Part shown: positions 11,304 to 23,046 of the stretch, piece by piece
Layout of the letters: each line of letters begins with the position of its first letter
Numbering within the stretch: position 1 is the stretch's first letter
Assembly (NCBI GenBank): GCA_025201345.1
Contig: JAIXMG010000006.1
Coordinates: 620,001-684,000 of the forward strand
DNA length: 64,000 bases
DNA from: Thamnidium elegans
Lineage: Eukaryota > Mucoromycota > Mucoromycetes > Mucorales > Mucoraceae
Direction of reading: 5' to 3'
Made by a program: the position numbers and the translations under genes
The notes under the pieces: generated by a model
Seen by the model: only the letters and a program-made list of their open reading frames with translations
Told to the model about the DNA's origin: nothing
The model's database searches: none

Positions 11304-11956
11304 GAGAGAGAGAGAGAGAGAAGGTTGAAAAATGGAGTTTTAAATTATTTTCTTTCTAAAGACATGATTATATACTTTTTTTTTTTTGTGGTGAGTGTAA
11401 CTCAAAAAATTGGAATTAGACGGAGTCAGCATTTTTCTCTTTCAATCATTGAAACATAATTGGTTTTTTCAGCAAAATCTTTATTTTCTTGTATTAGCAT
11501 ATTAGACTCATTTTAATACAGTTTCTTTAGGTAATTTAAACCGAATTGAAAAGTAATAAAAAAAATAGTAACGAACAATGTTAAATTCTATTTGTTAAAT
11601 AACGATTGTATAGTATATATTTACCTTGGTGTTCCGACTATTCCGTGAATAGCCGACTAAAAAAAAAATACTCAGGCTCTGGTACTTTTTGGACCTACAT
11701 CTAAAACCCCCCTTTGACAAATTCTCATTTTTGTGTGTACATATCGGGAATAGACGTATTTTCTTAATTTTTGTAAAGTATTACACGTGTAATCGATTTT
11801 CAGCTCTCTCTCTCTCTTTCGTACTGCCCTAAACTCATGTGAATGTTACGTATTTCTAATATACTTTCTAGGTAACCTAATTTACTTTAAATAGAAGATT
11901 ACACAAGTCCTATTTTATTGTTTCCGGTGTGAACTTTAAAAAGGATTAGCCATGCT
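11103..11956. other. Intergenic region
   Basis: This region is upstream of the regulator and downstream of TEL2. It contains A-runs with a (GA)n stretch near 11271-11323 and a CT-rich patch near 11804. I see no coding sequence. Confidence 0.5.
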
Positions 11957-14900
11957 TTAATCATGACTTGCTGTCATTGCTATTTGTGATAACCTTACAA
12001 GAATACCAATCGCTTTTTCTTGTAACGTTGATTCTGAATTATTCTCCATTATTACTATTTATATATAATAAGAAAAAAAAATCCAAAAAAACCCAAAAAA
12101 AAAACCCAAAAAAAAACCCAAAAAAAAAACCCTACCTTCTAACCAATCTTTTGTTTCTGAAAGTTCTTTTGTATAGTGCTGAATTAAATATACTTCTTGA
12201 TCTTTATAGCTTGTATTGACAATTGTATCAATTCCGAATAATAAAGCCTTTTTTATACCTAAAGAATTTTGATTCGCGTATCTCATGGAAGAAACAAAAT
12301 CAAAATATTCTTTTACAATATTTCTTTTATCTGGTAAATTAGCTATACATAAAAGATTAGATTAGTAAAAAAAAAAAAAAAAAAAAAAAAAAATATGTAC
12401 GTATACAAGTACTTTACTTGAACAATGTAAAATAACATTAAGTGTCATAATAAACCGCTCTGCCAACACATTATTATTACCAACCCAATACCTATTTTGG
12501 AGAGTATAGTATACACATTTAGAATCAAGAAATAAAATTATAAAAGTACAAAAATTTACTTTATACGCCCTTGCGCTCCTTCCCACCATCCAACTAATAA
12601 TGGAAAAAAGAAAATGGGGCCGGCTAATCCAGCTAAGCGGTTTCTTTGCGTCTTGGCTTGATTATTTTTCTGCAGTTGCATTCTTTTCGAAACAAATACT
12701 GTCGTACCAACCATTTGTGGTCCTTCCAATTCTTTTTTAGTTTCTTCTACTCCAGACTATTTTTTAAGGTTAAGTTAAAGCGCCGTCTTGAATATATATA
12801 TATATTTTTTTTTACATTTGATGATGTCCAATTTGACAATTCTCTTACTGCCAATGATATAACTCCTAATATCAATTGCTTTTGTCCTGCCGAAGTATTA
12901 CGATCATAAAATTGATCAATAATAAACCTAATCATATAAACCAAAAGCATTAAAAAAAAAATTGGGTAAATTATTTATCCCCTTTTTTTACCCAGTAACT
13001 GTTTCTGGTACAGCTACAACTAAAGCAATTAAAGCATTTTGTTGTAAAGTTCTAAACTGATCAATTTCAAAAGTTTCGGGAAACGCAATTAAATATTTTG
13101 CTAATTCAATTGAATATTCACCTATAAAAAAGAAAAAAAATTTGTTAGTTAAAAAAAAAAAAAGATCTAGAAAAAGAGATTTTTTCTTTACTGAGTTCTG
13201 TTCCTGCCCCAGTTTTTTGGCGGATGATTTGTTCCGCTGCATTTAAACCAATCTCCAACTTTAAAGGATCACTCTGATCTTGAAGGTATCGAATTAAATC
13301 TCTTACAAATCTAAAAATGACGTTTTAATTATCTAAACCTTTTTTTTTAAAAAAAACCTTTTTTTTTTTACACTGGTTTCTTTGTTTTCGATTTTGATAA
13401 TTCTTCCTTTTTTAATCCTTCATCGTCGGACTCTTCTTCCATTAAATACGCTTCCAAGTCATCGTCACTATCAGTTTCTATATATAAATTTAAGAAAAAA
13501 AAAAGGGAATATTTGATCCAATTATTTTACCTTGGTCTTCGGAACAATAAATAGCGTCTGGGTCAAGTTCTTCCTCTTCCGCTTCTTCTTGTTCACTGTC
13601 AGATTCAGTAACAATATCCACTTTAATATCCTGTTCATCTTCTACTAACAAATAGATGAGCAAAAAAAAAAAAAAAAAACTAGTAATAAGGTGCTACATT
13701 ACTTGTGAATATATCTCTTGTATCGACAAGCGCCTTGATCTTTTGCAATTCTACATCAGAATCTAATAAGCCTGTCTTTATAGGCTTCTCTTGATCTGTT
13801 TTACCGGAAATTGCTTCTGCAACCACAGCACCCAACTGAGCTATCGCCTTATCTCCGCTGTCAAAGTATTTCGACACACTTTGAAATAAAGCTGTTTGTG
13901 TCATGATGGTATAACGAATGACATCTTCCGGTAAATAAGCAACTAGACTCAACAATGTTGAAGTTATATCTATTATATAAAAAGAAATATATCAGTATAT
14001 ACAGTATTTTATATATATATATATATATATTACAAGTTCGCTCTCTTGAACTAGCATGTTTAATAAAAGCAGGATCGGACCAAGTTTCAATCACACGTTT
14101 CGTAAATTTTGTAACCAACGCACTGGAAGCACTAGATAATTCAGCGCTATCAAACCCTTGATCATGAATCACGGTACATATAGCTAATCTGGCTAATCTA
14201 TCATCAGCCCAAGTCGACTTGGATAATCTTAACAAGGCCGTGTTTAAAAATTCCTCGATATAGAGCTGCTTTGTATCCGGTTGGCTGAATAAAATAAGTG
14301 ATAGCTCTTTGGATACATGATATATACTGGATTTCGGTAAAACTGTTTCTTTCACGTGGTATAAGATTGCTTTCATCAGTTGATTGAAAGAAGGTGCTAA
14401 CACGGATGACCAGATATCGGGTGACATTCTAGCGTAACTATATATGCCTTGTATTAAAATATCTATAAAACGATGAGTCAAAATTGGATCTGCAGGAGTT
14501 CTTTTGAGTCATACTTTCATATCCTTGTCTTGTTACTTTGGAAACTAGTTCTTTTGCGAATAGAGTAGTTTTGGTATCCAGTGTTTCTGCTAATCGTTTA
14601 CTCATTTTTGCATAAAATTTTCTTTTGTTATATTGTAAGTTTCCGTTTTTTTTTATATGTATCGTTTTTCTTTTGTATTACCTGTCAATATACCATTCAT
14701 GCTGCGTATTAAAGAAAACTTGATCTAGCTGGACACCAAACACGTTTGCCAGATGTCCAGGAATAGAGCATAACAAGTTACAAAAGAAGGTTGCATCATT
14801 CTTTGTCGATTGAACCGCATACAACCTAAAAACGTGTTTATCAAGGCATAAAAACTTTAAATAAGAAGCGTATGCCTCTAACGTATCAAGTGACGCATCT

Positions 14901-15247
14901 TGCTGCTGTGTCGATAGACATTCGATTAAAACAGGCAAACTTACTTTTGCCATGGCAAACGCAACTCGGGAATCTAAACAGACGAGCGTAGACTCGAGTA
15001 AAGGTCGGTGTGTCGATAGCGAGAAGTTCCAACGAGGAACTAGTTCCTTAAATACATTCCAGACGTGGCGTTTCCAACTGACATCATTGACAAGCGTCAG
15101 TTGTTGCGTTGTGGTCATTGTTGGATCGTTTAACCATTCTAAGGGCTTTGAGAGTGCATTTAAAACTGCATCGAATTGGGCGTTGTCTGCGAGGGATTGC
15201 TGATCGAGTTCGTTTAATAATTCCTGTAGTTCTTTTAAACTTGTCAT
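11957..15247 (-). CDS. TEL2: TEL2/TELO2-family PIKK chaperone cofactor
   Basis: Thirteen exons on the minus strand: 15247-14682, 14600-14515, 14489-14034, 13969-13703, 13644-13531, 13477-13372, 13310-13192, 13121-12992, 12927-12816, 12756-12560, 12491-12418, 12342-12136 and 12054-11957. Joined they give 843 aa, the normal length for TEL2. Landmarks are the helical-repeat N-terminus (THRFIDILIQGIYSYARMSP), an acidic linker (about 455-520), the conserved RDLIRYLQDQSDPLKLEIGL block and a C-terminal helical part with GWWEGAQGR. TEL2 acts with TTI1/TTI2 and Hsp90 to mature TOR, ATM and ATR kinases. Exon 2/3 is the odd point: the frame only joins if 25 nt (14514-14490, GT...AG) are removed or one base is lost. 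Confidence 0.88.
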
Positions 15248-16327
15248 GTTTTTTTTTGTTTTTTTTTTTTTTTTTTTTTTTTTTGTTAAGCCTTATTGAA
15301 AAGTCAAGAACGTGAAAGACACCTTTCGAGAAAGAAAAAAAGGTCACGTAAAAAAAAAGGTAAAAGTAGCGGGACTTCTTTTTGTGTTTAAGGTCCCTTT
15401 TACATCAAAAGATACCAAGGTACTTGTGTGTGCGTATTTTTAATAAAAATTTCTCTCATGTCGTCCGTAAAACTGAATACAAAAAAAAAAAGTCGTCAAT
15501 TTATTTTACCAGTAAAAAATATAATGCGATTGATTTTTTTTGTTTTTGTTTTTCTTCGTCTTTTCTTCACATGTCTGGTGAAACAGCAAGTTACTAAACC
15601 GAATTCAAACATATATTATTTTTACTCATATATATATGAAGATAAATACATCAAAACGAGCTGATAAAAAAATTATTACTGTCAAGTCTTGAATGGAAGC
15701 CAGAATATGTGCTCGTTTTGAAGAAACTAGTATCGGATGTTCACGCTTTGGTAACACATACGTAGGAGTATCGTTGGTGAAGCAGAACTTTGAGACTTCA
15801 AAAGGTAGTACAAGTGGTCCTAAAATCAATGTAGTAAAAGAAGATTTCCAGCACCATATTAACGTTCAAGGAATCCTACTGTGAAGTGCCCATGGACTTT
15901 TAAGGTAAAAGCTATATATTATTATTATATGCATCAAAAAGCTTATATAACCTGCGTTAATGATTTAGATGCAAAAATTGAAAATGTTTAGGTCCCAAGG
16001 CGCTTACAGAAGAGGATACAAAGTTTAGATTATAGTATAAAGACTTGGCTGCCATCTTGAATTTCAATTAGTTTAAAGGAATCAGCACGAAAACCTGGTT
16101 TTTTTTTTAGAGAAGAGAAAAAACATGAATCCTGTCACAGTTGGAAAAAAAACACGTCTCCAGTCTGCCCTTGTTATCACTTTGGCAAACGTTAGTAATT
16201 TGTACCACCTACTTTATTAGGTACTAACATCTTTTCAGCAAGCTCTCTAATATGTAAATATACACTTGATGATAGTTCGTGACTCGTATGCATAGCATGT
16301 GAAGATCGTACCATTACTTTCATGAGA

Positions 16328-16368
<41 letters not shown>

Positions 16369-16574
16369 GATAAACAGAAAGCACAGGGCACCACCTTTAA
16401 AAAAAAAAGGGTGGGGAACGAGTAACAGTCATTGTGTTACTCCAAACAAGTGTACTGAAAAAGCTATCTATGCCATTTAAACCCTTTTGATAAAAAGGGG
16501 AAAAAAAAAAAACGCTGAGATTTTAAAATTCGTTTTTTTTTCTGTTTAATTTTTTTTTTTTTAATAATTATTTT
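15248..16574. other. Divergent promoter region of TEL2 and the CASTOR-like gene
   Basis: This 1.3 kb spacer begins with a long T-run by the TEL2 start and holds the longest T/A palindrome of the window (16328-16368). Frames of 60-70 codons are open on both strands around 15630-15884; neither has a clear start context or recognisable domain, so I leave them uncalled. Confidence 0.5.
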
Positions 16575-17875
16575 ATGATTACTATTTTACCTTCCAAAGT
16601 AAAGTTACTCCATTTTCCTAGATCTCATTTACCTCATGTCACTCATGCTATTGTAAAGTCATGCTTTTTTCAAGACACCAAAGAGTAAGTTCTTATTATT
16701 ACTCGTAAAAAAAAAAAGAAAAAAAAAAGAAAGACTGAATTGATTTATTGTGCCTTTTTAAGTCCCCGTTATTTCTTTTCCTTTACAGAGAATGCGTATG
16801 AGATATCAATCGTAGCAAGTAAAGAAGTAATTGATAATGACTTTATACCTTGTCTTATCATGTCTCAGTGTGAAGATTTGAGATCATCAAATGACATATT
16901 CCGCGTCTTACAAGTAGATGATGAAGGCGGACAAGGTAAAAAAAAAAAAAAAAAAAAAAACCTAATCAATTCCTCTTAACTTTTTTATCGATTAGATACC
17001 AGTGGTAAACGTATCTCTGATCTTTCAGGTCCATTAGCTTCTGGCAAGTTCTCCATCTTTTATATGTCAACCTATCAAACCGATTTCGTACTGGTAAGAA
17101 AAAAAAATTGTCGGTATAAACTGCGGGAAAAAAGGGGGGCGTTTGTTTAATATTGTTTGAATTAGATTAAGGAAAGAAGATTAAGACAGGCAGTTCAATT
17201 GTTACAGCAACACGAATTTGAATTTGACCAAGAATCTATCCATCAATACTTGGGCGGCTCGCCTCCATTATCTGATCAAATGTTGTTTAAATCAATCGAA
17301 AAAGACACCAGTGCTTTAATTGAAGAAGATTTCGAGAAATCCGTCTTGTCTGACGAGTTGCAGTGTGTCGGCTTAAACCCTCATTATCGTTCTGATTGGG
17401 CTATGACAGTTCTCAAGATCTTGTCTTACCCTGATTTGATTTCAACAGACTACAGGTAAAAAAAAAAAAAACGATTTATATGAAGACGGGGGACTAACAT
17501 TTGATAAACAGGCATGACGATACTCGATTCTTGTCATACACTGCATCCAGTGACGGTATCTCACTCTTGGCCAACCAAGCAATTTTGGATTTATTCGAAC
17601 CTGACGCTGTTTTTCGAGATGAAGGATCTCAAACTTACCGCGTTATACAAGTTAATTTAGCTGGTTCTAATTTAGATCGTTGCGGTATTGTTTATTCCAT
17701 TTCTCATCCTTTGGCTGCAGAAGCAGATATCAATTTGTTATACCTCAGTACGTTTACCAGTGCCAACGTGTTGGTGCCCTCCGATGATTTAGGAAGAGCA
17801 GAAGAGATATTGGCGGACGACTTGGAGAATATTAAGGGCATGTTAGCTGAAATTGTCTTGGAACCCACTCTTTAA
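16575..17875 (+). CDS. CASTOR-like ACT-domain protein (putative amino-acid sensor)
   Basis: Five exons: 16575-16684, 16763-16935, 16996-17093, 17166-17455 and 17512-17875; all GT-AG, 344 aa. The segment FSIFYMSTYQTDFVLIKERR aligns directly with the human CASTOR1 ACT2 core (STYQTDF followed by a charged ER pair), and FFSFTENAYEIS matches its ACT1 strand. The C-terminal half has the paired ACT units ending CGIVYSISHPLAAEADINLL and an STF strand, as in CASTOR. The human protein binds arginine and restrains GATOR2/TORC1. Here the serine of the STYQTDF motif is kept, but the aspartate I align to human Asp304 is Ala, so arginine binding is uncertain. It lies divergent from TEL2. Confidence 0.82.
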
Positions 17876-18672
17876 AAATATTTCATCTTTTTCTGTTACA
17901 CCAAAAAAAAGATACCTTATCTTAACTGCTCTTTAAAAAAAATCAAAATCTTGTAAAAAAAAAACCCCCCCCCCCCACTTCCAAATAGACTTTTTTAAAA
18001 GAGTTACATGACTCTTTCATCCCCCCCCCGCAACTGCTTTTTTTTTTACATAGCTTTTCTTTCTTTTTTATATCATATCTCTTTTGTTTGATATTGTTAA
18101 TACACTTTATAGCCAAAGTTTTCTATATTTGCTAAAGCACTGTTTATAAAATAAAATAAAACTGGCATTTATTCATATTTTTTTATTTATTTTTTACTGA
18201 TGGATTTTTCTTTGCCGGACTTAGTACCGATAGTGAGGGGGGGGGGATATCCGAGGAACCCACTTTTCTCACTCCGTGCAATACTCAAAGTCATTGCAGT
18301 AGCCACGAAAGTTGGAATCTGCTAAGGAATGTCGATATATTCATTGGTCATCTATGAAATAAATAATAGTTTTCTCATTTTTAGCAACAATAGAGTCAAG
18401 ATTAACAATGACTGGTCGTGTAACTATTAAATGCGCTGTATCGCCCACGTCAGTTATAAAAATTTAATGATAATAAAAAGAAGAATAGAACAATTATGCC
18501 GAAGAAAATCACTGCTTACACACCTAGATATTGATGTTAAGAAAAAAAAATCCGACTTGTCTTTTTCGTAACATCAGATATTCTACTAAATATAAACTTA
18601 CGTGTAAACGTCAACTAGTTTTTAATACTAGGACTTACGATGCGTGTAAAAAAAAAATAACTCCTAACAGTT

Positions 18673-18752
18673 GTTTAAAATTGGTATTAGCATGAGCGTA
18701 TTTTCCAGATAATTGTTATATCACATCATACACCACCCCACTCCGGAAACAG
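18673..18752. repeat. Dispersed repeat copy B (inverted relative to copy A)
   Basis: The reverse complement matches 7570-7651 along its length with two single-base gaps or substitutions near the flanks; 18698-18731 is a perfect 34-base match to 7593-7626. It lies in a non-coding spacer. Confidence 0.75.
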
Positions 18753-19127
18753 CTTCAATAGATAAATTCTATCTGAGAGTGATAAAAATAAATGTAAATA
18801 ATAGGCTTCAAGCTGTGTAAGATTATATTTAGATATTATGTCTGTATACTTGAATTAAGGGAACATGACGAGACTACAGTATAAACAGCTATGTCAATAT
18901 TTCTTTATCATTATTTTACCTTTGTGGTAAATAAGAGTAAACAACGTTCTTGCGGCATCAATAAAAACCTCTTAAAAAACCCTTTTATGAGGAAAAAAAA
19001 AAAAATAGCGCAAGAGGAAAAGATAACCGAAGAGTAGCATTAGCTTAAAAATATAACCACAGCAGTTGGCATCAAAAACCATAAAAACATTACTAGCACA
19101 TTCAGAGTCCAAGTAGAGCAAAAAGTA

Positions 19128-19185
19128 CCAAAATCCAAACAGAGCAAATAATTCAAGCAGAGCAAATAATTCAAGCAGAGTAAAG
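19128..19185. repeat. Short tandem repeat, 18-bp unit
   Basis: The unit aattcaagcagagcaaat recurs about three times with small changes. On the minus strand it translates to a repeated LFALLE pattern within an otherwise featureless 74-codon frame, which I take to be non-coding. Confidence 0.7.
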
Positions 19186-19563
19186 AGTTTCAACATACCT
19201 TTAAAAAACGTAATAAAAAGCTCATACCCTGAGATTGGTTTATCATAAATAATGACATTTCAGTATCCATAAATGTATATGAATACTTATAAAGCAACTT
19301 GTAATTGAACCGTATCTAATCGTTATATTTTTTTTTGTAGGTAGGCTATTCCTTAATACTGCTGCATTTTCAGTGTGTTTCTACTGCTGTAGGACATTCC
19401 TACTGCCAATGTGCTTCCGTAGCTTTTTAACGCTATTTTAGAGGGATATCAGTAGCTATTAGTTCAAAATAAAAACCAAATTATTTTTACAAAAATTAAA
19501 ACCTGTTCGACACGAGTAAATATATATAAAAAAAAAAGTGTCTAATTATTTATTAAAAGTATA

Positions 19564-22412
19564 TTAAGATAATGTAAATGTGGCAGAGCTTCTAATGTTT
19601 CTACTGCTCGAGCCAATATGTACTTTAAATTCTCCTTGAGGTACAACCCATTGATGAGATTCGACACTATAGTAACTTAATTCTGTCTTTCTAAAACTAA
19701 AATTCACTACCTGTTCACTACCTTTACCCAAGAATATCTTTTCGAAACCACGAAGTAACTTAGGAGGTTCATCTGCTATCTCGGGGAACGTAATATAAGC
19801 TTGAGGTACCTCTGCACCATCTACCATACCAGTATTGGCGATAGTTACGGAAGCTTGAACATCTACATTGTCGTTAGCTGTTCCTTGGTTAAGGTTGATA
19901 TTGATGTCCCTATATTCAAACGATGTATACGATAATCCATAGCCAAATTCGTACAAAGGCTCAATACCGTTCTTGTCAAACCACCGGTAACCAATATTAA
20001 TACCCTCCGAATATTCAAACTAAGAAACAAACTACCCTTTTAGTAACAAACGAAAGCAACTATAGTTTAGACTTACGCTCATGCCGTGATCAATTTTTGC
20101 AGGATAATCCTCCTTTCTTTTAGCAATTGTATAAGGTAATCTTCCCGAAGGATTGACATCACCAAAAAGAATATCAGCCAAAGAGTTTCCAGATTCTTGA
20201 CCAGGGAGACCGGGTAATACAATGGCTTTAATATTAGGATGATTACTCCAGGGCATAAGAATAGGTCCAACGGAATGAATAACAACAATAGTATTCTCAT
20301 TTGCATCTGCAACTGCTTTAATCTAATAATATAATATGCAATTAATAAATAGAACCAATACAAATACAGATATTATATATATATTTATATACCAATTCAT
20401 TTCCGTTATGCCAAAGGTCTAAGTGGTTACGATCTCCTTTATGCCCTTCTACTGTAATATATTCTTCTCCGGAGTTGGCATTCACACATACAATGGCAAT
20501 ATTTGCTTTAGATGCTAATTCTGCTGCAACTGGTAAATCGTCGTCTCTTAAATGTTCTGTTATGTCTATGATATTTCCGGCTCGTGCACGGATACCGTCT
20601 AAAGGCTATATATATTGATCAGCAAAGAAAAAGAAAAAAAAAGAGCATACAAAAAAAAAACTTACAGAAACCAAGTATGGGTATCGGCTTGTTCCGCTAC
20701 CCCATCCAGAAGCAATAGAACCAGAAGCACACCCATGATCCTCACATTCAAGACCCCTAAAAAAAATTCTAGTTAGTTATGAATAATATTACTAAGAAAA
20801 AAAAACCAGCATACAGTTGATTCGTTGTAGCATCAGATCCAATAATAGCCATTTTTTTAATACCGCTTGTACGCAAAGGAAGAATATTTTCTAAATTCTT
20901 TAATAATATGGTGGAAGCAGCTCCCATTTCTCTAATAAGATTCTTGTGGTCGCTCTGAACATCGATATGTTTATCTAATTCTGGTCTAAAGCTGTGAAAA
21001 TTTGTGTTTGGAAAGTTCTAAACCTTAAAAATTAGTACTTTTGTAATAGCCTAATTTTAACTCTTATTATACCTGATCTTGCCCGAGCTATAAAGTGGAA
21101 TAATGTTCAGTAATCTATTGTTCGAGTTTATTTTATATGGTTAGTTACCTTATACCAAGAAGCCACAATTCGCATCACCATATCTGTTACTCGGTCTTCC
21201 TGGACTCGGCCAGCTTGAACGGCGTCTGTTAAATTTTTACCGAAATAAGAATCACCGGAATAGAACGATATATCGCCTAATAAAAAAAAAGGAACAAATA
21301 AATATCTTTTTTTTTTTCTTTCAAGGTTTTTCTGTTTGTTATTACCTGGCATAGTCATATCAAGTCCATTATTGGCACTATCTACTGTTGAATGAGTAGC
21401 AGACCAATCGCTTTGTACAAACCCTTTGAACCCTAATTGGCCTTTTAGTAATTTGTTAATAGCGTAATCACTCTCGCATGCATAAACTCCGTTAATTTTA
21501 TTATAAGCACACATAACAGATGCTACACCCGCTTCGACTGATCTAGCAAATGGCCATAAATAGACTTCTTGGATCGTTCTTTCATCGATATTTGCAGAAT
21601 GCTATATATATATATAAAAGTTGGGTGAACAAAAAAAGGGTCAGGAAACTTCTTTTTATTATATTTACCACCAGTCGATTTGTTTCTTGTTCATTACCAA
21701 TTAAATGCTTAGCAACTGCCATCTAAAGTACACGTATATAAAATAAAATAAAAAATATGAGTCATTTTCTTTTACTGTTTTTTTTTCGAGTAACTTTCTA
21801 ACTTACCACACCCTGGCTTTGAATACCAGTAATAGTTTCAGCAGAAGCAACACCAACCAAGAATGGATCTTCTCCAAACGCCTCCCAGTTTCTCCCTGCT
21901 TCAGGAGCTCTTAACATATTCATAGATGGGCCTAACTGAATATGAGCACCTTTAGCTCTAAATTCTTCTCCCATGTACTCGCCACGTTTACGAATCGCGG
22001 CTCGATCAAAAGAAGCAGCTGCGTTTATCCCGGCGACACCAGAACTTACGCCGTCCGCGAATCGCATACCCAATGGAGAGTCTTGTAAACATAGTTCTGG
22101 AAAGTCGGGACTGGTTGTACGTCCGTTGTTTCCTACGCAAGGACCTGTCTGCCATCCTATACCAGTAGTAATATTGACTTTTTGTTCTAATGACATTTGG
22201 TCTACCAACATTTTGGCTTTTGCGTAAGATTCATCCCAGCTTAATATATTGATTAGAGGTGACGCTTGTTTTACTGCTTCTTGAACATCGATTTCAGATA
22301 ATAATTTTCTTGTATACGAAAATTCTTCTTCAGCCTGGTCAAATGGTAAAGCATACGATTGATATATAAATGTAGTCGTAACTACTGCTGTACTTAGAAA
22401 ATATAATTTCAT
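19564..22412 (-). CDS. Secreted GH3 beta-glucosidase
   Basis: Ten exons on the minus strand: 22412-21807, 21722-21669, 21601-21346, 21276-21149, 21087-21073, 21017-20815, 20756-20666, 20605-20393, 20322-20077 and 20019-19564; 755 aa, all GT-AG. A signal peptide (about residues 1-22) precedes a GH3 N-terminal TIM-barrel (DSPLGMRFADG, GPSMNMLRAPEAGRNWEAFG). The catalytic nucleophile is Asp285 in GFVQSDWSATH. The alpha/beta C-domain includes GIKKMAIIGSDA and SGRLPYTIAKR, and a fibronectin-III-like end begins YEFGYGLSYTSF. It cleaves beta-linked glucose from cellobiose or beta-glucan outside the cell. Exon 5 is only 15 nt, encoding LGQDQ. Confidence 0.93.
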
Positions 22413-23046
22413 TTATATAAAAAAAATAAAAGATGAGAGGATACGAAGAAATATATAAAAAATAAGCTGAAACTATATATACATAAAAAAAAAAAAGGAG
22501 TACTTTAATTGAAGTATGCAACCAAAGTGTGTTTGATTTGGAGAAACACACTCCTGTTTGTTTACTGCCAATAGTAATATATATAAAAGACTACATTTAT
22601 TGTATATGTAATAAACATAAAATAAAGTTTATCCCCACATATTTTGGATCTCGTAGATTTTATGTCTTATATTTAATGTGAGACCGTAATGATGTTATAT
22701 GATAGTACAGAGAGAGCAAACAAAAATCTGGAAATGAAACAAATGACAGTATTGTTTGTTTAGAATTATACTCTACTATACTAAAAAAAAAGGGGGGGGG
22801 GAAAGTCTTTTGTAAAATCAAAAAGAATTAACGCGATTAATGCTATCATATGCCGATGCCTAATGTTTTTCCGATTCATACAAATGTTACCTTTAGAAAA
22901 TGTCATTTTTCATTGGACAAGGTGTTTAAAAAAAATCATAAGCTGTTGGTCATTGTAAATAACTCCAAAAACCAGACCCCTCTTCTCTTCTTATATTTTC
23001 CTCTCTTTTATTTTTTTTTATAAAAAACAAGTAATAATAAATCAAA
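22413..23046. promoter_or_regulatory. Divergent promoter region between beta-glucosidase and UROD
   Basis: 634 bp separate the two start codons. An A8G9 run sits near 22791-22801. A CT-rich leader (about 22978-23015) precedes the UROD start. No specific activator sites could be assigned. Confidence 0.45.

Larger units (their letters stand above)
17876..19563. other. Gene-poor spacer
   Basis: This spacer holds C-runs near 17965 and 18021, a G-run near 18236, dispersed repeat copy B (18673-18752) and the small tandem repeat at 19128-19185. I see no gene. Confidence 0.5.

Noticed and set aside
15626..15884. Overlapping open frames on both strands (67 and 63 codons) between TEL2 and the CASTOR-like gene
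   Set aside because: Neither has a recognisable domain, splice partner or polyadenylation context; the minus frame looks slightly protein-like (TNDTPTYVLPKREHPILVSS) but starts without ATG and is not extended by splicing.
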